From contig NZ_QZCH01000007.1 of the NCBI RefSeq assembly GCF_003596335.1, positions 88,311 to 152,310 of the forward strand: 64,000 bases of DNA, read 5' to 3'. The first letter of the stretch is position 1. Each line of letters starts with the position of its first letter. This document shows positions 52,789 to 63,927 of the stretch, piece by piece. The notes beneath the pieces were generated by a model. It had not been told where the DNA came from, did no database searches, and saw only the letters and a list, made by a program, of their open reading frames with translations. The position numbers and the translations under genes are program-made. The stretch comes from Motilimonas pumila (lineage in GTDB: Bacteria; Pseudomonadota; Gammaproteobacteria; Enterobacterales; CBDFNC01).

Positions 52789-55700
52789 ATGATGTTCGCG
52801 CCCCGTATCGTTTTTATGTTTTTCTGGCTCACTTTATTAACGCCAGTTTTTGCCATGCCTTTTCATGGCAGTCACCACTTTGACAGTTATAGCTTAGGTC
52901 AAGGCTTGTCTCAAGCCAGCGCGCTCGAAGTCATTCAAGATCAACAAGGGTATATATGGGTAGGCACCCAAGATGGTCTGAACCGATTCGACGGCCAACA
53001 TTTTCTGCAGTTTCGCCATGTTCCTCTTGATGCTCGCAGCTTAAGCAGTAATTACATTGCTGGCTTAACCTTAGATTGGCAGCAGCAGCTCTGGGTATTA
53101 ACGCCATTGGGGCTTCACCAGTATCAACCTGAATACAATCAATTTACTCGCATTGACCAATCTCATGGGCTGCCTGAAGATCCATGGCAGCTGATTGCGG
53201 ATGCCAGCGGCAACCTTTGGATCAGCAGTAATAAAGGCATCAGCCGATACGATATAGCCTTAGGTCAATTTCAGCATTTCGATTTGCCATTGGCAAATCG
53301 ACAGAAAAATAATTTCCCAGTGCGAGACATGACCTTAGATGAGCGTGGCCACCTGCATTTTATTAGTCAGCAGCAGAAGTATCAGTGGCTGCCTCAACAA
53401 GGCCAGTTCAGTCGGGAAAGTATCACCTTGGCGAACAATGATAGCTTGCAACTGATGCGCTATATTGGCCAACGCTGGTGGCTAGCAACAGATCTTGGCT
53501 TAATGCAACTGGCGAAAGATGGCGCAACACATGCTTTTTGGAGCTGGCATTCATTGAATATAGAGGGCATGGTCACCGACCTGCAAAGTGATCAACAAGG
53601 TGGCTTATGGGTTGGCTCATTGCAAGGGTTGTATCGCTTACCTTTGGCTGAGCACTGGCACACCCGGTCTAATATCACGCCGCAGGCCCACGATCATCAC
53701 AGCCAAGTTGAGCAGCCTTATGGTTTGTTAGATAACAGCGTTGAAACACTGTTTACCGATAACAACAAAGTGCTTTGGATAGGTACCCGCTTGGGTGGAG
53801 TCAGTAAATTATCACCTCAAGCCTTAGCGTTTCAAAGCTTAAGCCAAGCGCAACAATTATTACAAGACAATGTGGTCATGGCGATGCTCGAAACTGACCA
53901 GGGACTGTGGCTCGGCACCGCAGATGGGTCACTGAGTTTGTGGGGGCATCAAGGCGAAGTCTTGCACCAGAGTACGCCAAAGTTTTCGGAATCGCTCACC
54001 GACAAGGATCTAAAAGGCAAGCCTCTTGATGGCCAAACCATCGGCGTGGTCCTTGCTATTGCTGAAGATTCTCAGAACGAAATTTGGTTAGCGGGCACCA
54101 ATGGGTTAGGACGGTTAACGCAAGCAGGCCAATTACAGTCATACCGTATTACAGATGAAGACGGCTTTAGCGATCATTACACCAGCCAAGTATTTCTCTT
54201 TAATGGTGAACTTTGGGCCATTAGCACAGCTTTAGGTTTAGCAAAATATTTGCCGGAGCAAGACGAATTTGCGTTGCAACCTATTTTCTTAGCCGGAGAA
54301 AACCGGCTGCAAAATATCAATAACGTACTTGTCGATGGTGACGCATTATGGCTCACCAGCTTTGATGGCGAACTGCTGCACTACGATAGCCAGTTGCAAC
54401 AACTCACAAAATACCCATTAAAACGCCAAGGCGTGAATGTGCAGCTCGACAGCATTACCAGTATCTACCGAGACCCATTGCATCGACTTTGGCTCACCCA
54501 TCAAAACGGCTTGCTGCTTTATGATATAAAGAGCCAACGTTTAGAGGCATTGAATCTGCGCGGTAATATGCCAGAAGGCATGTATTATCAGGTCTTGAGC
54601 CCCTCCTCGGGGAGTTATTGGGTCGCTCATTCGAAATGGTTGTTACAGCTCGATGAGCAAGCCAATGTAGTGCGTAAATACCAGCGCAATGTTGGCTTAC
54701 CGGTTTCGGAGTTTAACTCCAGCAGTTTAGTGCTTGCGTCGGGTGAACTGGCTTTTGGTCACGTTGGCGGTGTGCTGACGTTTCATCCCCGCGGGTTGCC
54801 TCGACCAAGTGCGAGTCCTGAAGTGGCTCTGACATCCCTCAAGGTGTTAACAACGGCAGCAGACCAAGCCAAGCAATGGCAAGAGCAGGGCACCTTAGTC
54901 GCGCCGGGTGTACTGGCTCAAGTTCAGCTACCTTGGCATAACGCGTCACTGAAATTAAGCTTTTCGCAATTAAGGTATGATCACCAAGGCGCCGAATATC
55001 GTTATCGCCTTAAAGGTCTTGAGTCGAAATGGAATTTGGCTGAGCCGGGGCAAACTCAAGCCAGCTATCACCAATTGCCTCCTGGTGGGTATCAGTTTGA
55101 AGTACAAGTGGCCAATCAGTCCCAGCAATGGCACCCTGCTCAAGCATTACTTGCGGTGACGATCACCGCTCCGTGGTGGCAATCTCTCTGGGCTTACCTA
55201 ATATATCTTGCCTGCGGCATTTCAGTGATAGTGTATTACTTTCGATGGCGCATCGGGACCGAGCAAGCCTATTCAAAAAAGTTGGCGCAGCAAGTGGAGT
55301 ATCGCACCGCTACGATTGCCAAAATGAGTGAGCAAAAGTTGCGATTATTTGCCAATGTTTCTCATGAATTTCGCACCCCGTTAACCTTAATTAAAGCCCC
55401 GGCTCAGTATTTACAGTCGCATCTTGGCCCTGGCGCACACCAACAAGATTTGGGCCAGATCAGTCGTAATTGTGACAAATTACTGACCATGTTAGACAAC
55501 TTGTTGGTGATGACACGAGTGGCTAAATTACCTGAAGCGGGAAAAGGTTGTAGCCTTAACCAGTTAGCGCAAAGGGCATTGTCTCATTACGATGAATTAG
55601 CCAGAACTAAACACCAACAGCTAGCGTTAGAAATAAAAGGCCAACTCGGGGTAGCGTGCAGCGAGCTGGAGCTCGAAACCGTGATATTTAATCTATTGGG

Positions 55701-56826
55701 TAACGCCATTAAATACTGTCCGGCTCACAGTGACATTCGCATCATCGCGCGCACTATCGGGCACCAGGTAGTGTTAGCGGTGAAGGATAACGGGCCGGGG
55801 ATGTCGGCGGCTCAGCTTACTCAAATTTTTGAGCCTTTTGTAAGAGGGCAATGTCATGGCGCCACAGACGATGGTGCAGGATTGGGCTTAACCTTAGTGA
55901 AAGAGACCGTCGTCGCTTTAGGCGGAGTAATAACCGTGCAAAGCGAACTGCACCAAGGCACCACTTTTCGGGTGTGCTTACCAAGTTCAGAACGGGTAAT
56001 TTCAAGCCCTGAGAAGCCGCCAATCCCCTTGGTCAATACTACAGATTGGCGGGCGCGTGCAACAACAGCTGCACCAGGGCAGCCGCAAGGTAAGGTGCTA
56101 ATTGTAGAAGATAATGCGGCGATGGCGCAGTACCTACAACAGATTTTACAAGGCGAGTATCAATGCACTTTGTTTAATGCGGCTGAGCCCGCCTTAGCTT
56201 ATTTAAATAAACATTCAGTGGATTTAGTCATATCGGATTATGTGTTACCGGAAATGGACGGTCTGGCAATGTGTCGCAGCATCAAAACCTGCACAAGCTT
56301 GTGCCACATTCCGGTATTGTTTGTCAGTGCAAAAGTCGACAGGCAAAGTAAGTTGGCGGCATTATCGGCAAAAGCGGCCGACATCATGGCGAAGCCCTTT
56401 GATGTAGACGAACTGATGATCAAAGTTGCAAACCTTATCCAAGTGCAATCACCGGCGCTGGTAACGCAAGACGAGGACTCGGCAGATAAAGAGTTTGTGG
56501 TCCGCTTGGCGCAAACGGTGGCAGATATGTACAGCGATCCAGATATCACCATCAGTGACATCTCTGATGCCATGTTTGTGACCAGTAAGCAATTGCAACG
56601 AAAGATAAAAGCGTTGTTGCAAATTACACCCAATGAATACTTGCGTCAGTATCGCCTTGACCAAGCACAAGCACTACTGAAACAAGGTTTATCAATTCAG
56701 CAAGTATCACAACAAGCAGGATTTAATTCACAAAGCTATTTTACTAACTGTTATAAGAAAGCGTTTGCGCAAACGCCGAAACAAGCTCAGCAGCAAATGC
56801 GCGCCGAAGAGCCCCAGCTTGATTGA
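52789..56826 (+). CDS. Hybrid two-component system: beta-propeller sensor, histidine kinase, receiver and AraC-type regulator
   Basis: A 1345-residue single-chain signalling protein (HTCS type). Signal peptide 1-23. A periplasmic two-propeller sensor (about 25-690) has many regulator-propeller repeats (GYIWVGTQDGLNRFD, NLWISSNKGISRYD, LWIGTRLGGVSKL). Then a Y_Y_Y domain (700-795), one membrane helix (about 800-820), HisKA (His in FANVSHEFRTPLTLI), HATPase (DNGPGMS, GAGLGLTLV), REC (1100-1215, Asp in VISDYVLPEMDG) and AraC HTH (1240-1335). It sits 318 bases after the secreted-enzyme genes. In Bacteroidetes such proteins sense oligosaccharides; here it plausibly controls the nearby CBM-bearing enzymes. 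GAGGAG precedes ATG. Confidence 0.9.
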   Translation: MMFAPRIVFMFFWLTLLTPVFAMPFHGSHHFDSYSLGQGLSQASALEVIQDQQGYIWVGTQDGLNRFDGQHFLQFRHVPLDARSLSSNYIAGLTLDWQQQLWVLTPLGLHQYQPEYNQFTRIDQSHGLPEDPWQLIADASGNLWISSNKGISRYDIALGQFQHFDLPLANRQKNNFPVRDMTLDERGHLHFISQQQKYQWLPQQGQFSRESITLANNDSLQLMRYIGQRWWLATDLGLMQLAKDGATHAFWSWHSLNIEGMVTDLQSDQQGGLWVGSLQGLYRLPLAEHWHTRSNITPQAHDHHSQVEQPYGLLDNSVETLFTDNNKVLWIGTRLGGVSKLSPQALAFQSLSQAQQLLQDNVVMAMLETDQGLWLGTADGSLSLWGHQGEVLHQSTPKFSESLTDKDLKGKPLDGQTIGVVLAIAEDSQNEIWLAGTNGLGRLTQAGQLQSYRITDEDGFSDHYTSQVFLFNGELWAISTALGLAKYLPEQDEFALQPIFLAGENRLQNINNVLVDGDALWLTSFDGELLHYDSQLQQLTKYPLKRQGVNVQLDSITSIYRDPLHRLWLTHQNGLLLYDIKSQRLEALNLRGNMPEGMYYQVLSPSSGSYWVAHSKWLLQLDEQANVVRKYQRNVGLPVSEFNSSSLVLASGELAFGHVGGVLTFHPRGLPRPSASPEVALTSLKVLTTAADQAKQWQEQGTLVAPGVLAQVQLPWHNASLKLSFSQLRYDHQGAEYRYRLKGLESKWNLAEPGQTQASYHQLPPGGYQFEVQVANQSQQWHPAQALLAVTITAPWWQSLWAYLIYLACGISVIVYYFRWRIGTEQAYSKKLAQQVEYRTATIAKMSEQKLRLFANVSHEFRTPLTLIKAPAQYLQSHLGPGAHQQDLGQISRNCDKLLTMLDNLLVMTRVAKLPEAGKGCSLNQLAQRALSHYDELARTKHQQLALEIKGQLGVACSELELETVIFNLLGNAIKYCPAHSDIRIIARTIGHQVVLAVKDNGPGMSAAQLTQIFEPFVRGQCHGATDDGAGLGLTLVKETVVALGGVITVQSELHQGTTFRVCLPSSERVISSPEKPPIPLVNTTDWRARATTAAPGQPQGKVLIVEDNAAMAQYLQQILQGEYQCTLFNAAEPALAYLNKHSVDLVISDYVLPEMDGLAMCRSIKTCTSLCHIPVLFVSAKVDRQSKLAALSAKAADIMAKPFDVDELMIKVANLIQVQSPALVTQDEDSADKEFVVRLAQTVADMYSDPDITISDISDAMFVTSKQLQRKIKALLQITPNEYLRQYRLDQAQALLKQGLSIQQVSQQAGFNSQSYFTNCYKKAFAQTPKQAQQQMRAEEPQLD

Positions 56827-56837
56827 ACCAATTTTAC

Positions 56838-57167
56838 TTAGATGCATTTCACCGGTTTGGGCAAGCCGGCTATTTTAGTGGCTTGCTTGGCAGGACCCTG
56901 AGGGAAGAGTTTGTATAAATAACGGCTATTGCCTTTTTCTGGGCCGTACGCTTTTGCCATGGCTTTAACTAGGGCGCGCATGGCCGGAGAAGTATTAAAC
57001 TCGAGGTAAAATTGACGAACAAAATGTACCACTTGCCAGTGGTCTTCGCTGAGCGAGATGTTCTCTTGCTCGGCGATCACCTTTGCTAACGCCTCGCTCC
57101 ATTGCTGACTGTCTGCGAGGTAACCCTTGGCGTCTGTTTCTATTTGTTGTCCGTTAAACTCAATCAT
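56838..57167 (-). CDS. tusE: Sulfur-transfer protein TusE (DsrC family)
   Basis: A 109-residue DsrC/TusE protein that accepts sulfur from TusBCD and passes it to MnmA (mnmA at 24.1 kb). The family C-terminus is intact, with the penultimate cysteine in PKPVKCI; a second upstream Cys as in dissimilatory DsrC is absent, fitting TusE. It follows yccS on the same strand after 8 bases and converges with the HTCS gene. Confidence 0.94.
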   Translation of the reverse strand: MIEFNGQQIETDAKGYLADSQQWSEALAKVIAEQENISLSEDHWQVVHFVRQFYLEFNTSPAMRALVKAMAKAYGPEKGNSRYLYKLFPQGPAKQATKIAGLPKPVKCI

Positions 57168-57175
57168 GGCTCTCT

Positions 57176-59317
57176 CTATTTATAGCGAGTGATATTGCAC
57201 GCTAAGGTTTGTATGTCCGCTGCCGTATTGGCAATCAACTGCATTTGTTGCACTAAAGAAATTTCATCCGGCGACAAGTCATCCAGTATCTGACTTGGTT
57301 GCTTGATGGCCGAAGTATGATGAATTCGCTCCGGGTCTTCAATACTGGCGATGGCATTATTCATCGCCAAACGGGTTTGTTCAACCAAAGGGGACATGTC
57401 ATTTTCCAACTGATGTTGCTCAAGTTCTACCCGGTGGGCAGCAAACGCAGAAATATACGCCAGCAAAGCATTGTTACGGTTGGTGAGGGCATAACTTTCT
57501 TTTACCAGTTTGCGTTTTGAACCCGGCTCAATCAACATATTCTGCCATGCGCTGGCTAAGTTTATATCGGCTTCGTGGGCTTCTTTACGGGCAATGCGAT
57601 AATCTAATGACTCGGTTTTACCCCGCGAATATTGACTCAACACGTGTTCAAAGTAATTCAAGTTGGCTTTTAATGACGTCGATAATAGCAGGGGTACCCG
57701 GCGATATTGCCATTCCGGTAGGATAAAGCTCACCGTGACAACCGCTAGCATACAGCCTAATAAGGTTTCCTCAATCCGAGGCAGCGCCACTTCTAAACCG
57801 GTGCCACTAAGCAGGTTAAATACCATCATGACAAACAAGGTAATGAAGGTCACTGCGATACTGTAGTTATTCTTAAGGTAGGTGAAAAAGAAGAAAGCCG
57901 AGATAGCCAAAATGAAAAATTGGCCATAGACGCTGGGGATCAAGTAGAGTAAAGGAAAGCCTAACGCGATACCGATAAAAGTGCCCATGACACGCTCTAC
58001 CAAGCGTTTACGGGTGGCACTGAAGCTGGGCTGGCACACAAACAAGCAAGTCAGCAGGATCCAAAACCCTTGCTCAAGGTGCAATAAATCAATTAACCCA
58101 TAGCCGGTCACAAAACACAGGCTCATTCTGATAGCGTGCCTGAAAATGCCAGAGCGAGTTTTAATGTGGCGTTTTAACGTTTGCCAGGGTGGCGTATGTT
58201 GCTGCTGCGCCAAAGATAAGTCCACGTTCGGATTTGTGTGATGTTGACTTACTTGCTCTGCCTGCTTCAGTAAGTCATAGATGCCTGCCAGGTTTTTATA
58301 TACCAAAGACAAAGGCGTAAACAGCGTTTTGTCAAAATGGTGTTTTTGGTTCAAATATTCTAATTGATCTTGCAGTGCACGTAAGGTCCACCGCAGCGAT
58401 GCCGGTGTACTGTAACTTTTCCGCATTAAGATAGCTTGGCCAAGCTGGTGAGTGGCTTCAGACAGTTGATACAGTAATTGATGAAAGCCTTGGGTCAACT
58501 CTGTTTTGGCGAACGCTTTTTCGAGTTGGCTGTATTGATAGTGAGTGGCCGTTACGCGTTCGTGTACTTGCTGTGCAATCATGTAGTAATGCAGCAATTG
58601 ATCCAGTTTTTCTTTTTTACCTGGGCCATTCAAACGGTTATTTAGGGTATCTTTACAAATGTTGAGGCTGGTGACTACGCCAATGTTTTGCACTGCAAGG
58701 TTCTGCCTGACCGCAAACACGTCGTTAATGTCACCGCCAAAGAAGCGGGATTTTTCTAATTGAAAGCGGCTTAATGAAAAATACAGTTGTGCCAATTGCT
58801 CATGTAACGAGCGATAGGGTGAGAATAATACCCAAATCAGTGAGAACAAACCGTACCACAATGCACCAGCGGTGAGTTGCAGTGGCTGAATGTAAAAGGC
58901 TTGCTCAGGCCGATAGCCTATCATGGTATAAATGGCAATCAGTAAAGCGCCAAAGGCAATTTGCCCATAGCGCTGACCAAACACCCCTAGCATGACAAAA
59001 GCAAAGGTTGAACTAGCTAAACCAATCACAAACAACCAAGGGGTCGCATAGAGCAGCTCTACAGAAAAAGACGCAATAACAAAGCAGGCGAGGGTGATAG
59101 CCAAATTGGATAAGCGATGTAATAAGGCATCATCCGTCTCGGCGATAGCGCAGGCTACTACGCCAAGGGCGAGGGTAAGAGATAGCTCGGTTTGCTGCCA
59201 AAGTAATGCGGGTAACAAGGTGAAACTGATGGCGCATAATACCCGCGCGCCAGCATGAAAATAGGTATGAGTCAGTAAAGTACGAAGTTTTTCTTGTAAC
59301 AGCAAAGAAACGGGCAT
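57176..59317 (-). CDS. yccS: YccS-type FUSC-family inner-membrane protein
   Basis: A 713-residue protein of the YccS/YhfK (FUSC) family of putative transporters. It has an N-terminal multi-helix block (about 15-145), a long cytoplasmic part (150-390) and a second membrane block (395-535, [35 protein letters not shown]), followed by a helical C-terminus. Substrates are not established; relatives include aromatic-acid efflux AaeB. It starts downstream of the yccA terminator and precedes tusE by 8 bases. Confidence 0.88.
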   Translation of the reverse strand: MPVSLLLQEKLRTLLTHTYFHAGARVLCAISFTLLPALLWQQTELSLTLALGVVACAIAETDDALLHRLSNLAITLACFVIASFSVELLYATPWLFVIGLASSTFAFVMLGVFGQRYGQIAFGALLIAIYTMIGYRPEQAFYIQPLQLTAGALWYGLFSLIWVLFSPYRSLHEQLAQLYFSLSRFQLEKSRFFGGDINDVFAVRQNLAVQNIGVVTSLNICKDTLNNRLNGPGKKEKLDQLLHYYMIAQQVHERVTATHYQYSQLEKAFAKTELTQGFHQLLYQLSEATHQLGQAILMRKSYSTPASLRWTLRALQDQLEYLNQKHHFDKTLFTPLSLVYKNLAGIYDLLKQAEQVSQHHTNPNVDLSLAQQQHTPPWQTLKRHIKTRSGIFRHAIRMSLCFVTGYGLIDLLHLEQGFWILLTCLFVCQPSFSATRKRLVERVMGTFIGIALGFPLLYLIPSVYGQFFILAISAFFFFTYLKNNYSIAVTFITLFVMMVFNLLSGTGLEVALPRIEETLLGCMLAVVTVSFILPEWQYRRVPLLLSTSLKANLNYFEHVLSQYSRGKTESLDYRIARKEAHEADINLASAWQNMLIEPGSKRKLVKESYALTNRNNALLAYISAFAAHRVELEQHQLENDMSPLVEQTRLAMNNAIASIEDPERIHHTSAIKQPSQILDDLSPDEISLVQQMQLIANTAADIQTLACNITRYK

Positions 59318-59370
59318 GTAGCGGCTGGTTATCCTGAAAATGAAAGCTGTTCAAAGTGTAATAGATAGCC

Positions 59371-59396
59371 AAAAAAAAAGCCCCTACAAAGGGGCT
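59371..59396 (-). terminator. Intrinsic terminator of yccA
   Basis: AAGCCCC-TACAAA-GGGGCTT with nine A on the plus-strand left flank; read on the minus strand it is a GC-rich stem followed by a T-run. It is 32 bases past the yccA stop. Confidence 0.9.
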
Positions 59397-59427
59397 TAAT
59401 TGATAAATTGTTTGTTTTTAAACAATT

Positions 59428-60087
59428 TTAGTCGTCGCCACCACCAATACCTAGCAGGCTTAGCAGGCTTACGAAGATGTTGTAGATAGACACGTATAAA
59501 GTCACAGTGGCTGAGATGTAGTTTGTCTCACCGCCACGAATGATGTTTTGTGTCGTCAGCATGATAACTGCTGATGAAAACAAGATGAATAAACAGCTGA
59601 TCATCATCGACATCGCAGGCATTTGTAGGAAGATGTTAGCAATAACCGCCACAATCAGTACCACAAATCCCGTCATGATCATGCCATTAAGGAATGACAA
59701 ATCTTTCTTGGTGGTCAAAGCAAACGCTGAAGTAGCAAAAAATGCTAATGCTGTGCCGCCCAACGCTGTTAACACGGTTTCACCGGCACCGGCTGCCAAG
59801 TAAACACTTATCATGGGAGCTAAGGTATAGCCCATAAAGCCAGTGAATAAGAACACGAATACCAAGCCTAAGCTTGAGTTACGGTTCTTTTCGGTTAAAA
59901 ACATCAAACCGTATGCACCCACTAGGAAAACTATCCAGTGCACTGCTGGGGCCTGAGTCATCACAGCGAAGGCGGTGACTATGCTTGAAAACGCCAAGGT
60001 TAAACCAAGTAAAAAGTATGTATTACGCAGTACTTTATTTACCTCAGTTGAACGCTCCAGCGTTTGAGTTTGAGTAAATTGATTCAT
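59428..60087 (-). CDS. yccA: Bax-inhibitor-1-family membrane protein YccA
   Basis: A 219-residue protein with seven predicted membrane helices, an N-terminus typical of YccA (NKVLRNTYFLLGLTLAFSSI) and the BI-1 loop pattern. E. coli YccA is a substrate and modulator of the FtsH protease. ATG at 60087 follows AGG-rich sequence (CCGAGGTTTTTCCTTATG); an in-frame start 66 bases upstream lacks support. It lies next to tRNA-Ser(UGA) as in E. coli yccA-serT. Confidence 0.92.
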   Translation of the reverse strand: MNQFTQTQTLERSTEVNKVLRNTYFLLGLTLAFSSIVTAFAVMTQAPAVHWIVFLVGAYGLMFLTEKNRNSSLGLVFVFLFTGFMGYTLAPMISVYLAAGAGETVLTALGGTALAFFATSAFALTTKKDLSFLNGMIMTGFVVLIVAVIANIFLQMPAMSMMISCLFILFSSAVIMLTTQNIIRGGETNYISATVTLYVSIYNIFVSLLSLLGIGGGDD

Positions 60088-60350
60088 AAGGAAAAACCTC
60101 GGTTGTAGTGTAAATCTGTAAAGTGTTATGGCGACTATACCACAACTTTTCAAGTCGTTAGCCTAACATGTTCGTACAAGTTTAGGCAGTTTCTTTACTT
60201 ACATTTAACAAAGAATACGCAGAATATCAAAAAAACAGCAAATTTAGCTTAGTTTCTAACCGCACCAAAAGAATAGCCAAAAAATTCCATAAAATATCGC
60301 AATAGGGATTGCTTTCTGACGCTGATGTCCCTATTATTCGGCCCCACTGC

Positions 60351-60441
60351 GGAGGGGTGGCAGAGTGGCCGAATGCACTGGTCTTGAAAACCAGCGTGGG
60401 TTAATAGCTCACCGAGAGTTCAAATCTCTCCTCCTCCGCCA
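60351..60441 (+). tRNA. serT: tRNA-Ser(UGA)
   Basis: A 91-base tRNA with acceptor GGAGGGG/CTCCTCC, discriminator G and encoded CCA. Anticodon loop CTTGAAA gives UGA. The long variable arm (CGTGGGTTAATAGCTCACC) is typical of tRNA-Ser, and the T arm is GAGAG-TTCAAAT-CTCTC. It is adjacent to yccA as in E. coli. Confidence 0.97.
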
Positions 60442-60641
60442 CTTTCCTGATTTTACCTTATTTATATCCATATCAATCAAACACTTAGATTCAAGCCTTG
60501 AATTTTTATTTTTTTTATTTTTTTCGATGCTGACAGCAAATAACGCTTTTTTCAGTTTTTAATTGTACCAAGTTTGGTTATTATCGGGATATCCGCTTCT
60601 CTTAGTTTTGAAGCTTTATTTTTTTATGCGGAGCAATTCAC

Positions 60642-61286
60642 TTGATTAACGTATTTCTTGTTGATGACCATGAGCTGGTGAGAACAGGGATTCGACGCAT
60701 ACTCGAAGATGTGCGTGGTATAAAAGTTGTAGGCGAAGCCGAAAGCGGTGAAGCTGCGGTGCAGTGGTGTCGTGAAAACGATCCTGACGTTATTTTAATG
60801 GACATGAATATGCCTGGAATCGGTGGCCTAGAGGCTACCCGAAAAATTCTACGCTATAATCCTGACGTTAAAATTATTGTATTAACTATTCACACGGAAA
60901 ATCCTTTTCCTACGAAAGTGATGCAAGCAGGCGCGTCGGGTTACCTCACTAAAGGCGCAGGACCCGAAGAAGTGATGAATGCGATTCGCATGGTCAATTC
61001 AGGTCAACGCTACTTGTCTCCTGAAATAGCCCAGCAAATGGCTTTGGCACAATTTTCACCCGATGAAGACAACCCGTTTAAAAACTTGTCTGAGCGTGAA
61101 TTGCAAATTATGCTGATGATCACCAAAGGGCAAAAAGTCACCGACATCTCTGAGCAGTTGAGCTTAAGTCCTAAGACAGTTAACAGTTATCGTTATCGCT
61201 TATTTAACAAACTCGATATTAGCGGCGATGTGGAATTAACGCATCTTGCTATTCGCCATGGCATGCTAGATGCTGATTTGTTATAA
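60642..61286 (+). CDS. uvrY: Response regulator UvrY/GacA
   Basis: A 214-residue NarL/FixJ-type regulator, partner of BarA/GacS kinases, activating CsrB-type small RNAs. REC domain 1-120: VDDHELVRTGIRR, phospho-acceptor Asp in VILMDMNMPGIGG, Lys in GYLTKGAG. LuxR HTH 145-205: LSERELQIMLMITKGQKVTD and LSPKTVNSYRYRLFNKL. The start is TTG with GCGGAG eight bases upstream. It precedes uvrC, the conserved order, with a terminator between them. Confidence 0.95.
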   Translation: MINVFLVDDHELVRTGIRRILEDVRGIKVVGEAESGEAAVQWCRENDPDVILMDMNMPGIGGLEATRKILRYNPDVKIIVLTIHTENPFPTKVMQAGASGYLTKGAGPEEVMNAIRMVNSGQRYLSPEIAQQMALAQFSPDEDNPFKNLSERELQIMLMITKGQKVTDISEQLSLSPKTVNSYRYRLFNKLDISGDVELTHLAIRHGMLDADLL

Positions 61287-61309
61287 GCTCGCGGTTTAAA
61301 ATTAAAATA

Positions 61310-61333
61310 AAGGTGCCTGTTGGCACCTTTTTG
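61310..61333 (+). terminator. Intrinsic terminator between uvrY and uvrC
   Basis: AAGGTGCC-TGTT-GGCACCTT followed by TTT: an 8-bp stem 23 bases past the uvrY stop and only a few bases before uvrC. It may attenuate uvrC rather than separate the genes fully. Confidence 0.82.
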
Positions 61334-61338
61334 CGTTT

Positions 61339-63171
61339 ATGACCATGAAATTTGATCACAAAGCTTTTCTAAAGTCTGTTACTGAACAACCGGGTGTTTA
61401 TCGTATGTACGATGAAGACCAGGTGGTGATTTATGTGGGTAAGGCCAAAAACCTCAAAAAGCGCTTGAGCAGTTATTTTCGCAGTCAGGTAGATAGCGAA
61501 AAAACCCGCGTCTTGGTATTACAGATCCGCGCCATTGATGTCACCGTGACGCACACAGAAACAGAAGCGCTGATCCTCGAACATAACTTTATTAAGAAGT
61601 ATATGCCGAGGTACAACGTATTACTGCGAGACGATAAATCCTACCCCTACATTTTGATTACCGATCACAAGCATCCGAGGTTGACGGTTCATCGCGGTGC
61701 CAAAAAAGCCAAGGGCCAGTATTTTGGGCCATATCCCAGTGGCGGCGCGGTGCGCGAAAGTTTACACCTAATGCAAAAAATATTTCCCATCCGCCAGTGT
61801 GAAGACAGTTATTACAACAATCGCAGCCGACCGTGTTTGCAATATCAGTTAAAGCGTTGCCTTGCCCCTTGTACTAAGATGATGACGGAGCAAGAATATG
61901 CAGAGCAAGTCAGCTTGGCGCAATTGTTTTTGCAAGGCAAAAGCCAAGCTGTTATCGCAACCATGGTCGACAAAATGCAACAGGCCAGCGATGCATTGGC
62001 GTTTGAGTCCGCAGCGCGCTTTCGTGATCAAATTCAAGCGTTGCGCAAAGTGTCTGAGCAGCAAAGTGTTACTGGCTCAAGTGCGTTGCTTGACGCCATT
62101 GGCTTTGCCTATGATAACGGCGTCGCCTGTGTGCATGTGTTATTTATCCGTCAAGGTCAAGTGTTAGGCAGCCGCAGTTATTTCCCTAAGGTGCCCAGAG
62201 ACACAGGCGCTGACGAAGTCTTTAGTGCATTTATTACTCAATTTTATTTATCAGGTGCCAACGGACGTATCGTTCCGAAAGAGATTTTATTGTCCCACGG
62301 CTTGGAAGAGCAAGATGCCATTACTCAGGCGTTATCTGAGTTTGCGGGTCATAAAGTTAAATGCACCAGCCAAGTAAGAACTGAGCGCTTGGGTTTCCAG
62401 CGCTTGGCCTTGACCAATGCCGAGACGGCTTTGGCTACCAAGATAAGCCATAAAAGTACGCAGTTGCAGCGCTTTAACATGTTGCAAGAAACGTTTGAGT
62501 TAACAGACAAAATTCGACGCATCGAGTGTTATGATATTTCTCATACCATGGGTGAAAAAACCGTGGGCTCTTGCGTGGTGTTTAACCGCGAAGGGCCGCT
62601 GAAGTCTGATTATCGCCGCTTTAATATTGCAGGCATTACCCCTGGCGATGATTATGCGGCAATGGCACAAGTGCTCGCTCGACGTTTTCGAGGCTCTCAA
62701 ACGCCGGATAAGGTACCTGATATTGTCTTCATTGATGGTGGTATTGGCCAGCTTAAACAAGCGGAGCAGGTATTAGCGAGCTTGGATGACGCTTTTACAG
62801 ATAAAGTGCCGCTGCTGATTGGCATTGCCAAAGGCGTAACACGAAAAGCAGGTCTTGAAACCTTGATTGTCGGCGATACTTACGAAGAGCTTTCTTTACC
62901 TGCAGATTATCCCGGCTTACACTTGATTCAACATATTCGTGATGAATCCCATCGGTTTGCGATTACCGGTCACCGACAACGTCGAGACAAACAGCGTAGG
63001 CAAAGCACCCTTGAAGGGATTGCTGGAGTAGGGCCAAAACGCCGACAATCGTTATTGACATTTTTAGGAGGGATTCAAGAAGTTAAAAATGCATCCATGG
63101 ATGATTTGGCCAAAGTGCCCGGAATAAGTCGTGAGCTTGCAGAGAAGATCTATGATACATTACACCACTAA
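61339..63171 (+). CDS. uvrC: UvrABC excinuclease subunit C
   Basis: A 610-residue nuclease making both incisions in nucleotide excision repair. GIY-YIG domain (12-95, [26 protein letters not shown]), Cys-rich segment ([13 protein letters not shown]), UvrB-binding UVR domain (about 205-240), RNase H-like nuclease (380-540, [35 protein letters not shown]) and tandem HhH (550-608). ATG at 61339 and a second in-frame ATG two codons later are both possible. Confidence 0.97.
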   Translation: MTMKFDHKAFLKSVTEQPGVYRMYDEDQVVIYVGKAKNLKKRLSSYFRSQVDSEKTRVLVLQIRAIDVTVTHTETEALILEHNFIKKYMPRYNVLLRDDKSYPYILITDHKHPRLTVHRGAKKAKGQYFGPYPSGGAVRESLHLMQKIFPIRQCEDSYYNNRSRPCLQYQLKRCLAPCTKMMTEQEYAEQVSLAQLFLQGKSQAVIATMVDKMQQASDALAFESAARFRDQIQALRKVSEQQSVTGSSALLDAIGFAYDNGVACVHVLFIRQGQVLGSRSYFPKVPRDTGADEVFSAFITQFYLSGANGRIVPKEILLSHGLEEQDAITQALSEFAGHKVKCTSQVRTERLGFQRLALTNAETALATKISHKSTQLQRFNMLQETFELTDKIRRIECYDISHTMGEKTVGSCVVFNREGPLKSDYRRFNIAGITPGDDYAAMAQVLARRFRGSQTPDKVPDIVFIDGGIGQLKQAEQVLASLDDAFTDKVPLLIGIAKGVTRKAGLETLIVGDTYEELSLPADYPGLHLIQHIRDESHRFAITGHRQRRDKQRRQSTLEGIAGVGPKRRQSLLTFLGGIQEVKNASMDDLAKVPGISRELAEKIYDTLHH

Positions 63172-63216
63172 TTACTCGAGTGCCGGTGCACCAACTTTGT
63201 AGCAACCATACTAACA

Positions 63217-63762
63217 ATGATAAATATCCCCAATATACTGACTGCGTTTCGTGTTCTTCTTATACCTGTGTTTGTTGTCTGTTACTACTTGCCCACAGAA
63301 TGGGCTGCTTTTTTAGCGGCGTTCTTCTTTTGGTTAGCAGCTGTGACGGATTATCTAGACGGCTACTTAGCGAGAAAACTCGAACAGCAAACCCCGTTTG
63401 GCGCTTTCTTAGATCCGGTGGCAGATAAAGTGATGGTGGCAGCCGCGTTGGTGGTGATCGTCGAAGACTACAATTCACTTTGGGTTACGATCCCGGCCAT
63501 TACCATGATCAGTCGCGAAATTATTATCTCAGCCCTGCGCGAATGGATGGCTGAATTGGGTAAACGCGCTAATGTCGCGGTGTCTTGGATTGGTAAATGG
63601 AAAACCGCAGCACAAATGTTAGCGCTGATTGCTTTAATTTGGCAACAAGCGCCATGGATGGAAATGGTCGGCATGGTGCTACTTTACATTGCGACTGTGC
63701 TAACCTTTTGGTCTATGTTCAGTTATTTAAGCGCTGCGTGGAAAGATTTGGCTCATAATTGA
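63217..63762 (+). CDS. pgsA: Phosphatidylglycerophosphate synthase
   Basis: A 181-residue inner-membrane CDP-alcohol phosphatidyltransferase making phosphatidylglycerophosphate from CDP-diacylglycerol and glycerol-3-phosphate. The motif DGX2ARX8GX3DX3D is seen as [20 protein letters not shown] continuing VADK (about 49-71). Four to five membrane helices and length match E. coli PgsA (182). It starts 45 bases after uvrC. Confidence 0.96.
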   Translation: MINIPNILTAFRVLLIPVFVVCYYLPTEWAAFLAAFFFWLAAVTDYLDGYLARKLEQQTPFGAFLDPVADKVMVAAALVVIVEDYNSLWVTIPAITMISREIIISALREWMAELGKRANVAVSWIGKWKTAAQMLALIALIWQQAPWMEMVGMVLLYIATVLTFWSMFSYLSAAWKDLAHN

Positions 63763-63833
63763 GCAATTGAACACAAATATTCAGCGCTTTGCGCAATTTT
63801 CAAGCGAACGATCAAAAACATGCATAAAGTGTG

Positions 63834-63861
63834 TTGACTGGCCCAAGATAATCATTAGAAT
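63834..63861 (+). promoter_or_regulatory. Sigma-70 promoter of the tRNA-Gly transcript
   Basis: TTGACT (63834-63839), a 16-base spacer and TAGAAT (63856-63861), followed by GCGCAGC. The GC-rich discriminator fits a stringently controlled stable-RNA promoter. The tRNA starts 66 bases downstream. Confidence 0.7.
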
Positions 63862-63927
63862 GCGCAGCACATCTCGCAACGAATGAGTCGCAAGACACAA
63901 TGCAAGATGAGCGAAAGCGACGATGAA

